This document shows positions 48,452 through 58,156 of a DNA stretch of 64,000 nucleotides, one piece after another. Source of the stretch: Psychromonas sp. MME1 (GTDB lineage: Bacteria > Pseudomonadota > Gammaproteobacteria > Enterobacterales > Psychromonadaceae); NCBI RefSeq assembly GCF_041080865.1, contig NZ_CP160906.1, forward strand, positions 2,914,001 through 2,978,000, written 5' to 3'. Under the pieces are notes generated by a model, which had not been told where the DNA came from, did no database searches, and saw nothing but the letters and a program-made list of their open reading frames with translations. Numbering within the stretch: position 1 is the first letter of the stretch; each line of letters begins with the position of its first letter. Both the position numbers and the translations under genes were made by a program.

Positions 48452-49095
48452 TTATGCTTTTGGAAGCGCTGAGCGAGCCATGGCGACAAAACGTGGATGC
48501 GCTTCAACACGTTCAAGCCATGCTTGAATTGCATGGTAGGGAGCCAGTGAGACGCCCCCCTCTGGGACGTGTGAAATATAGCTGTAACACGCAACATCAG
48601 CCAAAGTGATCGCTTCACCAGCTAGATAATTGCGAGTTTTCAATATAGCTTCAATTACTGAAAAAAGTCCCCCCGTAATTTCTTTGGCTTTGTTGTAATC
48701 TAAATCCGCTGCGAAGACTTTAACTAAACGAACAGCACAAGGCCCGTAAGCTATTTCACCGGCTGCTACAGACAACCAGCGCTGTACTTCCGCTGCTTTA
48801 ATCGGCTCTTCTGGATACCATTCATAACCCTCATTATATTTTTTATATAAGTAAATCATTATTGCATTTGAATCAGATAGTGTGACACCGTTGTCATCAA
48901 TAGCGGGTACTTGTCCAAAAGGGCTTATTTTTAAATACTCGGGTGTTTTGTGTGCACCGTTAGCCATATCTAATCAATCGTTTCGTATGGAATATCCAAC
49001 AGTGCTAGCATTAATTCTGCGCGGTGACAGTGACCGGAAATAGGGTTACGATACAATTTTATTGGGCTACTATTTGTAGGGAATTTTATGTTCAT
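48452..49095 (-). CDS. Glutathione S-transferase, with apparent frameshift near 48972
   Basis: Two overlapping pieces together make one ~214-residue GST. The first starts at ATG 49095 after GAGAGG and gives IKLYRNPISGHCHRAELMLA and LLDIPYETID, the thioredoxin-fold start, then stops at 48972-48970. The second frame (from 48967) continues MANGAHKTPEYLKISPFG and QVPAIDDNGVTLSDSNAIM, the cis-Pro and glutathione-binding SNAI motif, and the helical C-domain. Adding one T in GATTAG (to GATTTAGAT) joins them. It could be a sequence error or a recent pseudogene. It lies between the DUF1348 gene and the oxidoreductase, all on the minus strand. Confidence 0.82.
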
Positions 49096-49149
49096 AATAT
49101 TAACCTCTCGCTAAGTTATTAAAATATAATGTTTTCTAAAGTTCAGTGG

Positions 49150-49614
49150 TTATAATCCCAAGTCGCTTAGGCTTTGGTGGTTATTAGGTCGATGTTCGGT
49201 TTCCCAGTGAAGTAAGCGTTCACTGTTTGCGATAGGGTGTTCATTAATGCTGGCGATGCGACGGTGCATTAAGCCATCCTCTGCAAATTCCCAGTTTTCA
49301 TTGCCATACGCTCTAAACCATTGTCCGGAATCATCATGGAATTCATAAGCAAATCGCACGGCAATACGATTTTCAGTAAATGCCCAAAGTTCTTTTATTA
49401 AGCGGTAATCAAGTTCTCGAGTCCATTTTCGGGTTAGCAAAGCCTCTATTTCTTCACGTCCCTGAATAAATTCGGCGCGATTACGCCAAAGACAATCTTC
49501 GGTATAGGCTAATGCGACCTTTTTAGGATCACGGCTATTCCAGCCATCTTCTGCTAATCGAATTTTCTGAGTGGCAGTTTCTAGGTTAAAAGGTGGAATT
49601 GGTGGTCTTGACAT
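49150..49614 (-). CDS. DUF1348 protein (NTF2-like fold)
   Basis: 154-residue protein of the DUF1348 family, which has a SnoaL/NTF2-like cone fold. Motifs: [53 protein letters not shown] and [10 protein letters not shown]. The start is ATG 49614, because GAGGAATACACA before it gives a good ribosome site; the in-frame TTG at 49635 lies upstream of that site. No reaction is known. It is first in a minus-strand unit with the GST and oxidoreductase. Confidence 0.82.
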   Translation of the reverse strand: MSRPPIPPFNLETATQKIRLAEDGWNSRDPKKVALAYTEDCLWRNRAEFIQGREEIEALLTRKWTRELDYRLIKELWAFTENRIAVRFAYEFHDDSGQWFRAYGNENWEFAEDGLMHRRIASINEHPIANSERLLHWETEHRPNNHQSLSDLGL

Positions 49615-50069
49615 TGTGTATTCCTCTTTTTTCAATGTTTGGGTGGTAATGCATGGTCATTGATATACGAGATATAAATATTTACTATTTCGTAATTCTA
49701 CATAGGAATTTTAGTTTGTTATCAAAGAGAAATAATTACATAAAATAGGAAAACACTATTTCATTTTATGGAATAAAAATAAGAGTGTTATTTGGGATAG
49801 CAAAATATTCCGATATCTTTTCAGGGGCACGGACAAAATAAAATTATGTTCGATAGTTTTTCGATTCATGCGCAGTAGCGGCTTACTTAGCGGTGCGATA
49901 GGAGTATATTAGGCAACAATTAGCTTGCATTTATTTTGCTATTAGAAGAGTTAGTCACTGTAATCAATGGCTTTTAATATTCTATTTTCCTAAAAAAGGA
50001 TAAAGACTATGTCCATGTTACTTCAACATACAAAGTTAGGAGGGCATCTTGAGGTAACATGGGTATATA
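49615..50069. other. Intergenic region without a clear gene
   Basis: 455 bp, AT-rich. It should hold the promoter of the DUF1348-GST-oxidoreductase unit. A 27-codon frame with a ribosome-like AAAGGATAAAG starts at 50009 on the plus strand (MSMLLQHTKLGGHLEV...) and runs into the end of the peroxiredoxin-like gene; it resembles the start of a longer enzyme but stops early. Nothing else recognised. Confidence 0.5.
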
Positions 50070-50714
50070 TTATGCGTTATCTAATGCGCTAATTGCTGCT
50101 AAAGGTTCTGCTCGATGGGTGTAGTCTGCATTTATATCAGCAAATACGACTTTACCCGTTTTTTCGATAACGTAAGTTGCCGCGAGTGGTAGTTCAAACA
50201 CACCATTGCCGTTGTGTGCTTCCAGATCAATACCAAAACTTTTGTAAATTGGTCTTAGTGATTCAGGTAAAGTAAATACCAAATCCAGTGTTTTAGCAAA
50301 AGCCGATTTAGGATCGGATAATACGGAAAATTTCAGTGAGTTTTTTTCTATTGTTGTAAGTGATGCATCGGGTAGTTCAGGGGTAATGGCCAATAGATTG
50401 GCTCCTCGTGCTTTTATTTCATCCAATATTTGTTGGTATGCTCGTAGCTCTAAGTTGCAGTAGGGGCACCAGCCACCTCGATAAAAGGTTAGCACTACAG
50501 CCCCTTGAGATAATTTATCAGACAAACTTACCGCATTACCGAGTTGATCTGTTAGTGTGAAGTTAGGAAATTGATCGCCAACTTTTGGGGCGTATTGTGC
50601 TACTGATGAAGCCTTCAATTTTTCTGTTTCTGCTAACATAATATGCAGCTTTTCAGTCGGAATATTTTTAGCATATGCTGTGCGTATTTCGTTTAGTTGT
50701 TTTTCCAAGCTCAT
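50070..50714 (-). CDS. Peroxiredoxin-like (AhpC/TSA) family protein
   Basis: 214-residue thioredoxin-fold protein. After an N-terminal helical region of about 45 residues, GDQFPNFTLTDQLGN opens the AhpC/TSA domain and the active-site segment reads FYRGGWCPYCNLELRAY. It has a CxxC pair rather than a single peroxidatic Cys in the PxxxTxxC context, as in the peroxiredoxin-like_2 group. The end LPLAATYVIEKTGKVVFADINADYTHRAEP is typical. It is divergent from the TetR gene, with two palindromes between, suggesting it is repressed by that regulator and induced by electrophile or oxidant stress. Confidence 0.85.
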   Translation of the reverse strand: MSLEKQLNEIRTAYAKNIPTEKLHIMLAETEKLKASSVAQYAPKVGDQFPNFTLTDQLGNAVSLSDKLSQGAVVLTFYRGGWCPYCNLELRAYQQILDEIKARGANLLAITPELPDASLTTIEKNSLKFSVLSDPKSAFAKTLDLVFTLPESLRPIYKSFGIDLEAHNGNGVFELPLAATYVIEKTGKVVFADINADYTHRAEPLAAISALDNA

Positions 50715-50747
50715 AGTAACTCCTTAGTGGTATCAAGTTATTAATGT

Positions 50748-50767
50748 TTTTGAACGATCATTCAAAA
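50748..50767. promoter_or_regulatory. TetR-type operator candidate 1
   Basis: TTTTGAACGATCATTCAAAA, an inverted repeat with one mismatched pair, 34 bp upstream of the peroxiredoxin-like start. It shares the half-site TTTTGAA with candidate 2. Confidence 0.6.
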
Positions 50768-50802
50768 TACTAATGGCTTGAAATGCATGAGTCAATAGTT
50801 AA

Positions 50803-50822
50803 TTTTGAATAGTTGTTCAAAA
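50803..50822. promoter_or_regulatory. TetR-type operator candidate 2
   Basis: TTTTGAATAGTTGTTCAAAA, an inverted repeat lying 55 bp (about five helical turns) from candidate 1 and 41 bp before the TetR start. Likely site for autoregulation. Confidence 0.6.
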
Positions 50823-50862
50823 TAGTATTAAATAGCACTAAATTACTCAGAGGTTTAACGTA

Positions 50863-51438
50863 ATGGCGAATAAAAAATTTGATGCAGATATTGTACTAGA
50901 ACAGGCTCTAGCTACTTTTTGGCGATATGGTTTTTATGGCACGACTATACCTCAATTGGTTAAAGCGACGACTCTGCGTCCAGGGAGCCTTTATCGTGAG
51001 TTTGGAAATAAAGAGGCTCTGTATAAGCGAGCTTTGAGTCGATATACCGAAAAGACGATTGATAATATCAACCAAGTTATCAGTGAAAGTAGTGATGTAC
51101 TTGAGGGGGTGTTGAAAATTTTAAAGGGGTTGCAAACGAGTGCTAACTCTGACTCCTATTGCGGATGTTTTTTAATTAAAAGCCAACTTGAATTATCAGC
51201 GCACAATCCGAAAGTTTCTGCTTATGTATCAACTGAGTTAGCGCGCATAGAAGAAAATTATAAGTGTCAGCTGATGCATTTTTTCACTTCAGCGCAAAGT
51301 AAGCTGTATGCCAAGCAATTGATGATCGTAATCTTTGGATTAAGGGTTGATGGCTATCAAAAAAATCAATTGGAAAATAGTGAGGAGTTATTGCTGGGAT
51401 TATTACCTTGGCTGGGTAATGAATATCAATGCTATTAA
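50863..51438 (+). CDS. TetR/AcrR family regulator
   Basis: 191-residue repressor-type protein. The N-terminal helix-turn-helix reads ALATFWRYGFYGTTIPQLVKA followed by PGSLYREFGNKEALYKRAL, the usual TetR recognition helix region. The C-terminal part is the TetR_C-like domain with CGCFLIKSQLEL. It is transcribed away from the peroxiredoxin-like gene with two operator-like palindromes in the 148-bp gap. The ligand is unknown; two adjacent cysteines (SYCGCF) could sense thiol-reactive compounds, which is inference. Confidence 0.88.
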   Translation: MANKKFDADIVLEQALATFWRYGFYGTTIPQLVKATTLRPGSLYREFGNKEALYKRALSRYTEKTIDNINQVISESSDVLEGVLKILKGLQTSANSDSYCGCFLIKSQLELSAHNPKVSAYVSTELARIEENYKCQLMHFFTSAQSKLYAKQLMIVIFGLRVDGYQKNQLENSEELLLGLLPWLGNEYQCY

Positions 51439-51671
51439 TACCAACTCCTATAATTATCTATCCATTAATATTTGTTAATTAGCATAAATAGTTACTCCAC
51501 TTGATACCTTGCTATTATCCATTTTTTCTCTGCCTAAATAGATAATATAATTACAGGTTTTCCTATAAGTTGCGTGGGGGATAAGGTTGTATTTTATGGC
51601 CTTTAGTATGGTCATCATAATGCGATTATTAAGTATTTCATATTTTTAAACGGATAAGGGTTGTGAAGTAA

Positions 51672-52568
51672 ATGGATAAATTACAATCAATAAAGGTCTT
51701 TATAGAAGTCGCTAAATGCCAGAGTTTTTCTGAGGCGGCATTAACTTTAAATATGTCTGCGCCCGCAGTAACAAGGGCGGTAGCTGCCTTGGAAGATAGG
51801 TTACGTGTTAAGCTTCTGAATCGCACCACAAGACTTGTTAGGTTAACCGCGCCAGGTCTGCGTTTTTTACATGATGCAGAAAATATATTAGAATCCCTTA
51901 ATGAGGCAGAGTGTGCTGCATCTGGCGTTTACTCAAAACCAGCGGGAACATTAACGGTTACTGCACCGGTGTTGTTTGGCCAAAAATATATAATGCCAAT
52001 AATACAAGAGTACTTGGATACTTACCCCGATGTACGAGTAAAGGCCGTTTTTTTTGACCGTGTTACCAGTTTATTAGAAGAGGAGTTGGATGTTGCAATC
52101 CGCATTGGTTATCTAAAAGATTCAAGTCTTTATGCTACACAAGTGGGGCAGGTAAGGAGAGTTGTTTGTGCATCGCCTAGATATTTTATACATAAAGGTG
52201 TTCCCATGCACCCAAGTGATCTTGCTGACCATGATATTATTTATCCAGAGACTTATGAAAGCAGGCCAGAGTGGAAATTTCAACATCAAGGTGTGATCGA
52301 GACGGTTAAGTTAGAGCCTCGTCTATCTTGCAATCAAAATGCGGCTGCATTAAAGGCTGCGTTAGATGGTTATGGTATAACTCGGTTAATGTCTTATCAA
52401 GTTGCACAAGAGCTGGCAAACGGCACTTTACAAGATGTACTAACAAGCTATGAAGGTGAGCCTCTTCCCGTAAGCATTTTACACATAGAAGGTCGTCGAA
52501 CGAATGCAAAGATAAGAACTTTCATTGATTTAGCTGCTGCGCGTTTGAAAAAGTCGTTAATATTTTAA
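51672..52568 (+). CDS. LysR family transcriptional regulator
   Basis: 298-residue regulator. The winged helix at the N-terminus has SIKVFIEVAKCQSFSEAALTL and APAVTRAVAALEDRLRVKLLNRTTR, the LysR signature. The effector domain begins PAGTLTVTAPVLFGQKYIMP. It resembles the sub-group exemplified by DsdC/AaeR-like orphan regulators of redox or aromatic genes, but no target can be assigned; its neighbours are TetR on the same strand and pabA downstream with 122 bp between. Confidence 0.88.
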   Translation: MDKLQSIKVFIEVAKCQSFSEAALTLNMSAPAVTRAVAALEDRLRVKLLNRTTRLVRLTAPGLRFLHDAENILESLNEAECAASGVYSKPAGTLTVTAPVLFGQKYIMPIIQEYLDTYPDVRVKAVFFDRVTSLLEEELDVAIRIGYLKDSSLYATQVGQVRRVVCASPRYFIHKGVPMHPSDLADHDIIYPETYESRPEWKFQHQGVIETVKLEPRLSCNQNAAALKAALDGYGITRLMSYQVAQELANGTLQDVLTSYEGEPLPVSILHIEGRRTNAKIRTFIDLAAARLKKSLIF

Positions 52569-52690
52569 ACTTACCCACTTTAAATAGGTCGCTTTCATAT
52601 ACTGAATATAAAAATTTTATTTGTAGAATGCGGGTATGGTAACCATCACTGTGATAAAATTTACAATTAAAACAATGAGGTAATGCCTGT

Positions 52691-53275
52691 ATGCTACTTA
52701 TGATTGATAATTACGATTCATTTACATATAACTTGGTGCAATACTTTGGTGAATTACAACAAGAAGTTATTGTTAAAAGAAATGATCAAATTAGTATCCA
52801 AGAAATTGCCGATTTAAACCCCGACCACATTGTCATCTCCCCGGGCCCTTGCACCCCTAATGAAGCGGGTATTTCTTTGCCTGTTATAGAACGTTTTGCT
52901 GGGAAAATTCCTTTACTAGGCGTCTGTTTAGGGCATCAAAGTATTGCTCAAGTGTTTGGTGCGCAAGTCGTGCGTGCGCAGAAGGTTATGCATGGTAAAA
53001 ATTCATTAATTAACCACGATGGAAAGGGGGTCTTTACTGGATTAAGTTCACCCTTAAATATAACGCGTTATCATAGTTTAATTGTTGAACCTAGTACCTT
53101 ACCAAGCTGTTTTGATGTTTCAGCGCATGTTATTGGTAGCAATGAAATAATGGCTATTCGTCATAAATATTTAGCTCTTGAGGGGGTGCAATTTCACCCT
53201 GAAAGCATCATGTCTGAACAAGGTTTACAGTTACTGAATAATTTTATTAAACAGGGTATTGGTTTCAAAAAATAA
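52691..53275 (+). CDS. pabA: Aminodeoxychorismate synthase component II (glutamine amidotransferase)
   Basis: 194-residue class I glutamine amidotransferase supplying ammonia to PabB for 4-amino-4-deoxychorismate, a folate precursor. The start [19 protein letters not shown], oxyanion strand ISPGPCTP, nucleophile GVCLGHQ and His/Glu in QFHPES are all present. PabA and TrpG are very similar; PabA is preferred because argD follows by 72 bp as in enteric pabA-argD, and no trp genes are near. It might serve both pathways. Confidence 0.9.
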   Translation: MLLMIDNYDSFTYNLVQYFGELQQEVIVKRNDQISIQEIADLNPDHIVISPGPCTPNEAGISLPVIERFAGKIPLLGVCLGHQSIAQVFGAQVVRAQKVMHGKNSLINHDGKGVFTGLSSPLNITRYHSLIVEPSTLPSCFDVSAHVIGSNEIMAIRHKYLALEGVQFHPESIMSEQGLQLLNNFIKQGIGFKK

Positions 53276-53346
53276 GTGCGTATATTATACGCCTATAAAC
53301 AGTTGATTATTTATCTTTCATCCCTATACAGTTAAAAGGCTCCATT

Positions 53347-54564
53347 ATGTCAAACACAGAAACCACTCGTGCACTTTTCGATCAAGTAATGGTGCCCAAT
53401 TATGCGCCTTTGAATATGATCCCTGTACGAGGTGAAGGCTCTCGAGTTTGGGATCAAGAGGATAAAGAATACTTAGATTTAACCAGCGGTATCGCGGTAA
53501 ATGCGCTCGGACATGCTCACCCTGAATTGGTTAGTGCATTAACTGAACAAGCGAAAAAAATATGGCATGTGAGTAATATTTATACCAATGAACCTGCATT
53601 ATCATTGGCACAAAATTTAGTCGAAAATACCTTTGCTGAAAAAGTGTTTTTCGCAAATTCAGGCGCAGAAGCGAATGAGGCTGCATTAAAACTGGCACGT
53701 CGCTTTGCTTGTGATAACTATTGCGCGGATAAAACAGAAATTATTGCTTTCTATCAAGGCTTTCATGGGCGAACTTTTTTCACCGTCACTGTTGGTGGAC
53801 AAGCCAGTTATTCCGACGGTTTTGGCCCCAAACCAGCTGATATAACACATTTACAATATAATGATTTAGCAGCTTTAGAAAAGGCTATTTCAGATAAAAC
53901 CTGTGCGGTTATTTTAGAACCCTTACAAGGGGAAGGTGGGGTTTTACCCATCGACAAGAAATTTGCGCAAGGGGTACGTGATTTATGCGATAAATACCAT
54001 GCCTTAATGATTTTTGATGAAGTGCAGACGGGGATGGGGCGTACGGGTGAGTTATTTGCCTATATGGGCTTGGGGGTAACGCCAGATATATTAACCTCGG
54101 CAAAATCATTAGGTTCAGGCTTTCCTATCTCTGCAATGTTGACCTTAACGAAGTATGCGCAGAGCTTAACACCGGGTACTCATGGCACCACCTTTGGTGG
54201 TAACCCATTGGCCTGTGCGGTAGCAAACAAAGCCTTTGAATTAATTAATACGCCACAAATGTTACAAGGCGTAAAAGAGAAAGGGGTGTTAATACGCCAA
54301 CTATTAGCTGAAATTAATGATGAATTTTCCGTTTTTCAGGAAATTCGTGGTGCGGGATTATTAATAGGTGCGGTATTGAATGAATCCTATCAAGGGCGTG
54401 CTAAGGAATTTTTAACCGTGAGTGCCGAAAATGGGTTGTTGGTGCTGATTGCGGGTGCGAATGTGATCCGTTTTGCTCCTGCATTGAATATAAGTAATGA
54501 TGAAATTAAAGAAGCGCTGCTTAAATTCAAGCAAGCGGTAAAAGCGGTTGTTGTAAATAAATAA
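53347..54564 (+). CDS. argD: Acetylornithine/succinyldiaminopimelate aminotransferase
   Basis: 405-residue class III PLP aminotransferase for arginine and lysine synthesis. It has [44 protein letters not shown], the Asp in [14 protein letters not shown] and the PLP lysine in [15 protein letters not shown]. AstC (arginine catabolism) is a close relative; ArgD is favoured by the pabA neighbour and by the lack of ast genes here. Confidence 0.92.
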   Translation: MSNTETTRALFDQVMVPNYAPLNMIPVRGEGSRVWDQEDKEYLDLTSGIAVNALGHAHPELVSALTEQAKKIWHVSNIYTNEPALSLAQNLVENTFAEKVFFANSGAEANEAALKLARRFACDNYCADKTEIIAFYQGFHGRTFFTVTVGGQASYSDGFGPKPADITHLQYNDLAALEKAISDKTCAVILEPLQGEGGVLPIDKKFAQGVRDLCDKYHALMIFDEVQTGMGRTGELFAYMGLGVTPDILTSAKSLGSGFPISAMLTLTKYAQSLTPGTHGTTFGGNPLACAVANKAFELINTPQMLQGVKEKGVLIRQLLAEINDEFSVFQEIRGAGLLIGAVLNESYQGRAKEFLTVSAENGLLVLIAGANVIRFAPALNISNDEIKEALLKFKQAVKAVVVNK

Positions 54565-54737
54565 AAAAAGCAATGTTACAGCATAGGCTTTATACTCTTA
54601 GGGTAGAGTAAGAAAAGAATAATTCACCCCTTTAATAATGCTAAAATAACTCTTATTAAAGACTGGTGGTGATAATAAATAAGTGCAGGTCATTAGCGCC
54701 TGACTTAAATACAGTATTATGAATTGGGAGCTCAAAA

Positions 54738-55748
54738 ATGAGACGCGAATTAGCAATTGAATTTTCTCGAGTAACAGAGGCAGCAGCCTTAGCGGCTTAT
54801 AAATGGTTAGGAAGAGGCGATAAAAATACAGCAGATGGCGCAGCGGTAGAAGCTATGCGTTTAATATTCAATCAAATTGATATTGATGGTGAAATCGTTA
54901 TTGGTGAAGGTGAGATAGATGAAGCGCCAATGCTTTATATTGGCGAACATGTTGGAACGGGTAAAGGGGATGCTGTTGATATAGCAGTAGATCCTATTGA
55001 AGGCACTCGTATGACGGCGATGGGACAATCGAATGCCTTAGCTGTATTAGCTGTTGGTGAAAAGGGTAGCTTTTTACGTGCTCCCGATATGTATATGGAA
55101 AAACTCATTGTTGGGCCAAATGCAAAAGAAGCGATTAACTTGGAGTTATCTTTAGAGCAAAATTTAAAATCAATCGCATTTGCTTTGGGTAAATCGCTAA
55201 CTGAGTTAACCGTTGCTACCTTAGCAAAACCTCGCCATGATCGTATTATTAAAGATATGCAAGGATTAGGTGTACGCGTATTTGCTATTCCCGATGGCGA
55301 TGTCGCTATCTCTGTTTTAGCCTGTATGCCAGATAATCAGGTTGATGTATTGTATTGTATTGGTGGCGCTCCTGAAGGCGTTATTTCTGCTGCGGTAGTG
55401 CGTGCCTTAGATGGTAATATGCAAGCGCGTTTAATCCCAAGACCGATGGTTAAGGGGCCTACAGAAGAAAATATTCGTATTGGTAAAGAAGAGGTTGAGC
55501 GCTGCAAAGCAGTGGGTATTGAAGTTAATAAGGTATTGAAATTAGAAGATTTAGTTAAAAATGATAATGTTATCTTTTCGGCAACGGGGATCACTAAAGG
55601 CGATTTAGTTGAGGGAGTTGAAAAAATGGGTCGTTTAGCGACGACTGAGACACTATTAGTTCGCGGTAAATCTCGAACCGTTCGCCGTATTCGCTCAACC
55701 CATTATTTAGACCGTAAAGATCCTAAATTAAAAGAGATAATTCTTTAA
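54738..55748 (+). CDS. glpX: Fructose-1,6-bisphosphatase class II
   Basis: Gluconeogenic metal-dependent phosphatase, 336 residues as in E. coli GlpX. Metal and substrate motifs: GDKNTADGAAVEAMR, GEGEIDEAPMLYIGE, DPIEGTRMTAMGQSNALAVL and GGAPEGVISAA. The gene stands alone with GGGAGCTC before the ATG and a strong terminator after, not next to glpFK as in enterics. Confidence 0.95.
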   Translation: MRRELAIEFSRVTEAAALAAYKWLGRGDKNTADGAAVEAMRLIFNQIDIDGEIVIGEGEIDEAPMLYIGEHVGTGKGDAVDIAVDPIEGTRMTAMGQSNALAVLAVGEKGSFLRAPDMYMEKLIVGPNAKEAINLELSLEQNLKSIAFALGKSLTELTVATLAKPRHDRIIKDMQGLGVRVFAIPDGDVAISVLACMPDNQVDVLYCIGGAPEGVISAAVVRALDGNMQARLIPRPMVKGPTEENIRIGKEEVERCKAVGIEVNKVLKLEDLVKNDNVIFSATGITKGDLVEGVEKMGRLATTETLLVRGKSRTVRRIRSTHYLDRKDPKLKEIIL

Positions 55749-55765
55749 GCTAATGGCACATGATC

Positions 55766-55796
55766 AAAAAAGGCACTTTTAAGTGCCTTTTTTATT
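55766..55796. terminator. Bidirectional terminator between glpX and coaA
   Basis: AAAAAAGGCACTT / AAGTGCCTTTTTT perfect hairpin with T- and A-runs on both sides; overlaps the coaA stop codon. Confidence 0.92.
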
Positions 55797-56753
55797 TACG
55801 TAGTTTGACGCTTTCAACTTGATGATCGGCTCCTTTGGTGAGTATCAAGTTCGCTCTATCACGTGTTGGACGAATGTTTTTATCAAGATTAATACCATTG
55901 ATTTCATCCCATATTTTGCTCGCAATCCCTATCGCTTCTTGTTCCGACATTTGTGAATAACTATGGAAATAAGCTTTTGGGTCGGTAAAAGCACCTTCTC
56001 TTAACTTTAGAACCGCTGGATATACCATTGTTTAAGTAGATTGCTGTCAGCATCAACAAAAATTGAAAAATCGACAAAGTCAGAGACAAAAACGCGATGT
56101 GAATGTTCGGGGTAGTTAATTGCACTTTGTAATACGTTTAACCCCTCTAAAATAACAATATCGGGTTTTTCAATACAGACCTTTTTATTGGGTAATATAT
56201 CGTAACTCAAATGTGAGTAAATCGGGGCTGTAATTGAATCCTGACCAGACTTTATTGCTGCAACAAATTCAATCAAGGCCTTAATGTCAAAGCTTTCTGG
56301 GAAGCCTTTTTTATGCATAATATTACGTGTAACGAGATACTTATTCGGACGTAAAAAGCCATCTGTGGTGACTAATGCTACTTTGGGGTGTTCAGGCCAA
56401 CGTGATAATAGTGCTTGTAATATACGTGCCGTTGTACTTTTCCCAACCGCAACACTCCCCGCTATACCGATAATATAAGGAACACTATCATAGCCAGCAT
56501 TTAAAAATTTATCGCGCACCGTATGACGATATTGTTGCGCTTCGACATAAAGATTGAGTAAACGAGAAAGGGGCAGGTAAATATCGATGACTTCTTGCAT
56601 CGATAAGGATTCATTAATCCCTTGTAACTGTAATATTTCTTCCGCTGAGAGGGGGAGCTCGACGTTATCGCGTAAGTTTGCCCATTGTGAACGTTGAAAA
56701 TGCAGATAGGCACTGTGATTGTCGAGTTGGTCTAGCGACTTAGCTGAGCTCAT
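55792..56753 (-). CDS. coaA: Pantothenate kinase, with apparent frameshift near 56008
   Basis: First enzyme of coenzyme A synthesis. The first piece (56753-56007) covers 248 residues: the P-loop [23 protein letters not shown] and the acid [10 protein letters not shown], then WYIQRF followed by a stop. The second frame supplies [17 protein letters not shown] through the terminal [19 protein letters not shown]. Adding one T (TTC-TAAAG to TTC-TTAAAG) joins them into a 320-residue protein ending as in E. coli CoaA (316). CoaA is usually the only pantothenate kinase in this group, so a missing base in the sequence is likely. It overlaps the upstream P-loop gene by 14 bp. Confidence 0.88.
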
Positions 56754-57402
56754 TCGTCGATTTCTCTGCTTCTTGTTCTATGTAAATTGAATCTGCATTG
56801 CCTTTCGGATCATCACTGTAAATATGATATTGGCTCGCAGGTTTTATCAATTGTTCGAAAAGATTGACTAATGCTTCTTGGGATTCTTCTATATTGGCTT
56901 GATTTACTAACCGAGTGAAGGCTGCATCAAAGTCACTTTCCACCCAACAGGTATAATCATAGAGTTCTAAATAAGCTTCCTGTAGAAGGTAAACGCCTTC
57001 AATAAGGACAATTTCAATATCAGTAAAATCATACTCAACGGTGCGAGGATGGTTCACATCGTCAAGCGTTACAGATGTTGTTACGCTAGAGAATAGCTTT
57101 AATGGCAAAATCAGTTGTTCAATCATCTCATCATAACGATAGGCGTTGAGATAATATTCTTCTGGGCTGTTCATTACATTAAAACGTATGTTTTCAGCGG
57201 CTTCCCAATCATCACCATGGACGATGGCAACATTAATACCTTCAAGGCGCAGAGCTTGTGCTATTTTTTCTGTTAATGCGCGCTTGCCGCCGCCTTCAAT
57301 ACCACTAATCGCGATAATTTGCGCTTTGCTTGAGGCTTTTTTGTTGTGTAGATCGCGTAAAACAGATTTTATTTGTGCTGCGTTATTAAACACGGTTTTC
57401 AA
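56740..57402 (-). CDS. Uridine-kinase-like P-loop protein
   Basis: 220-residue protein with a nucleotide-kinase fold. The P-loop position reads [14 protein letters not shown], where Lys is kept but the following Ser/Thr is Arg, unlike active kinases. Other uridine kinase/PRK-like features are [36 protein letters not shown] and a short lid. It overlaps coaA by 14 bp, so the two are made together. Function is unknown; it may be a specialised or regulatory partner of CoaA rather than a classical uridine kinase. Confidence 0.7.
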   Translation of the reverse strand: MKTVFNNAAQIKSVLRDLHNKKASSKAQIIAISGIEGGGKRALTEKIAQALRLEGINVAIVHGDDWEAAENIRFNVMNSPEEYYLNAYRYDEMIEQLILPLKLFSSVTTSVTLDDVNHPRTVEYDFTDIEIVLIEGVYLLQEAYLELYDYTCWVESDFDAAFTRLVNQANIEESQEALVNLFEQLIKPASQYHIYSDDPKGNADSIYIEQEAEKSTNELS

Positions 57403-57494
57403 GGGGCAGACTCCTTATGTAATAGGCTGCCATTATGCCACAAAACTAAGGTTGTACAAAAAGGCCACCACTGTGGCCTAGGGGATAAACAACA

Positions 57495-58103
57495 TTAATC
57501 TGTTTTTTTAGTTAAGAAGCTAACTAAAGCAATAAATTCCTCATTGCTTCTAACAGAACCAGTATTGACTTTGTATTTACCATTAACAATAACGGTTGGT
57601 ACGCCTCGGATTTGAAACTCTTCCGTATTGCGTTTCATTTGTGATGCGAGTCCACTAACCGGGAAGCTTGCTAATGCCGCTTTTGCTTCTTCTTTAGAAA
57701 CACCCGCTTTTTCAAAGGCACTTAGTACATCATTTTCGCCATTGATCGCTTTACGTTGCGTATGAAGTTGATCAAAGAATATTTCTGCTACTTTATCTTC
57801 GACCTGAAGCATTTCTGCGGCTGCATAGGCACGAGTTAGTAGTGGCCCCATCTCTTTACCAAGGAAATCAACATGGTTCTTTTTAACTTCGACGTTAGCG
57901 GGCAAATCTTTTTTAAGCATCGTTATTAATGGTTCAAATTGAAAACAGTGTGGGCAATAAAAAGAGAAAAATTCCATCACTTCAGGCTTTTCTGTCGTCG
58001 TTTGTTTAATGACTTCGTAGTGAGTGCCTTCTTTGAACTCCGCTGCCTGTGCTGTCAGCGGTAGTAAAATTAAAGCGAGAAAAAATGCAAAAATATGTTT
58101 CAT
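57495..58103 (-). CDS. dsbA: Thiol:disulfide interchange protein DsbA
   Basis: Periplasmic disulfide oxidase, 202 residues with a signal peptide (MKHIFAFFLALILLPLTAQA, cut before AEFKEG). The active site is CPHC at residues 50-53, and the cis-Pro loop is RGVPTVIVNGKY. The helical insert lies between them. In E. coli srkA is directly upstream; here srkA is also upstream, but a 162-bp repeat separates them, so dsbA may depend on its own promoter near 58110-58150. Confidence 0.96.
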   Translation of the reverse strand: MKHIFAFFLALILLPLTAQAAEFKEGTHYEVIKQTTTEKPEVMEFFSFYCPHCFQFEPLITMLKKDLPANVEVKKNHVDFLGKEMGPLLTRAYAAAEMLQVEDKVAEIFFDQLHTQRKAINGENDVLSAFEKAGVSKEEAKAALASFPVSGLASQMKRNTEEFQIRGVPTVIVNGKYKVNTGSVRSNEEFIALVSFLTKKTD

Positions 58104-58156
58104 TATTTATTCCTTTAGTAATTATCTGGATACGATATACATTATATTCACTTATT

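Noticed and set aside
50009-50092. Small 27-codon gene upstream of the peroxiredoxin-like gene
   Set aside because: It has a fair ribosome site but overlaps the opposite gene and stops early; at best a remnant of an oxidoreductase start.
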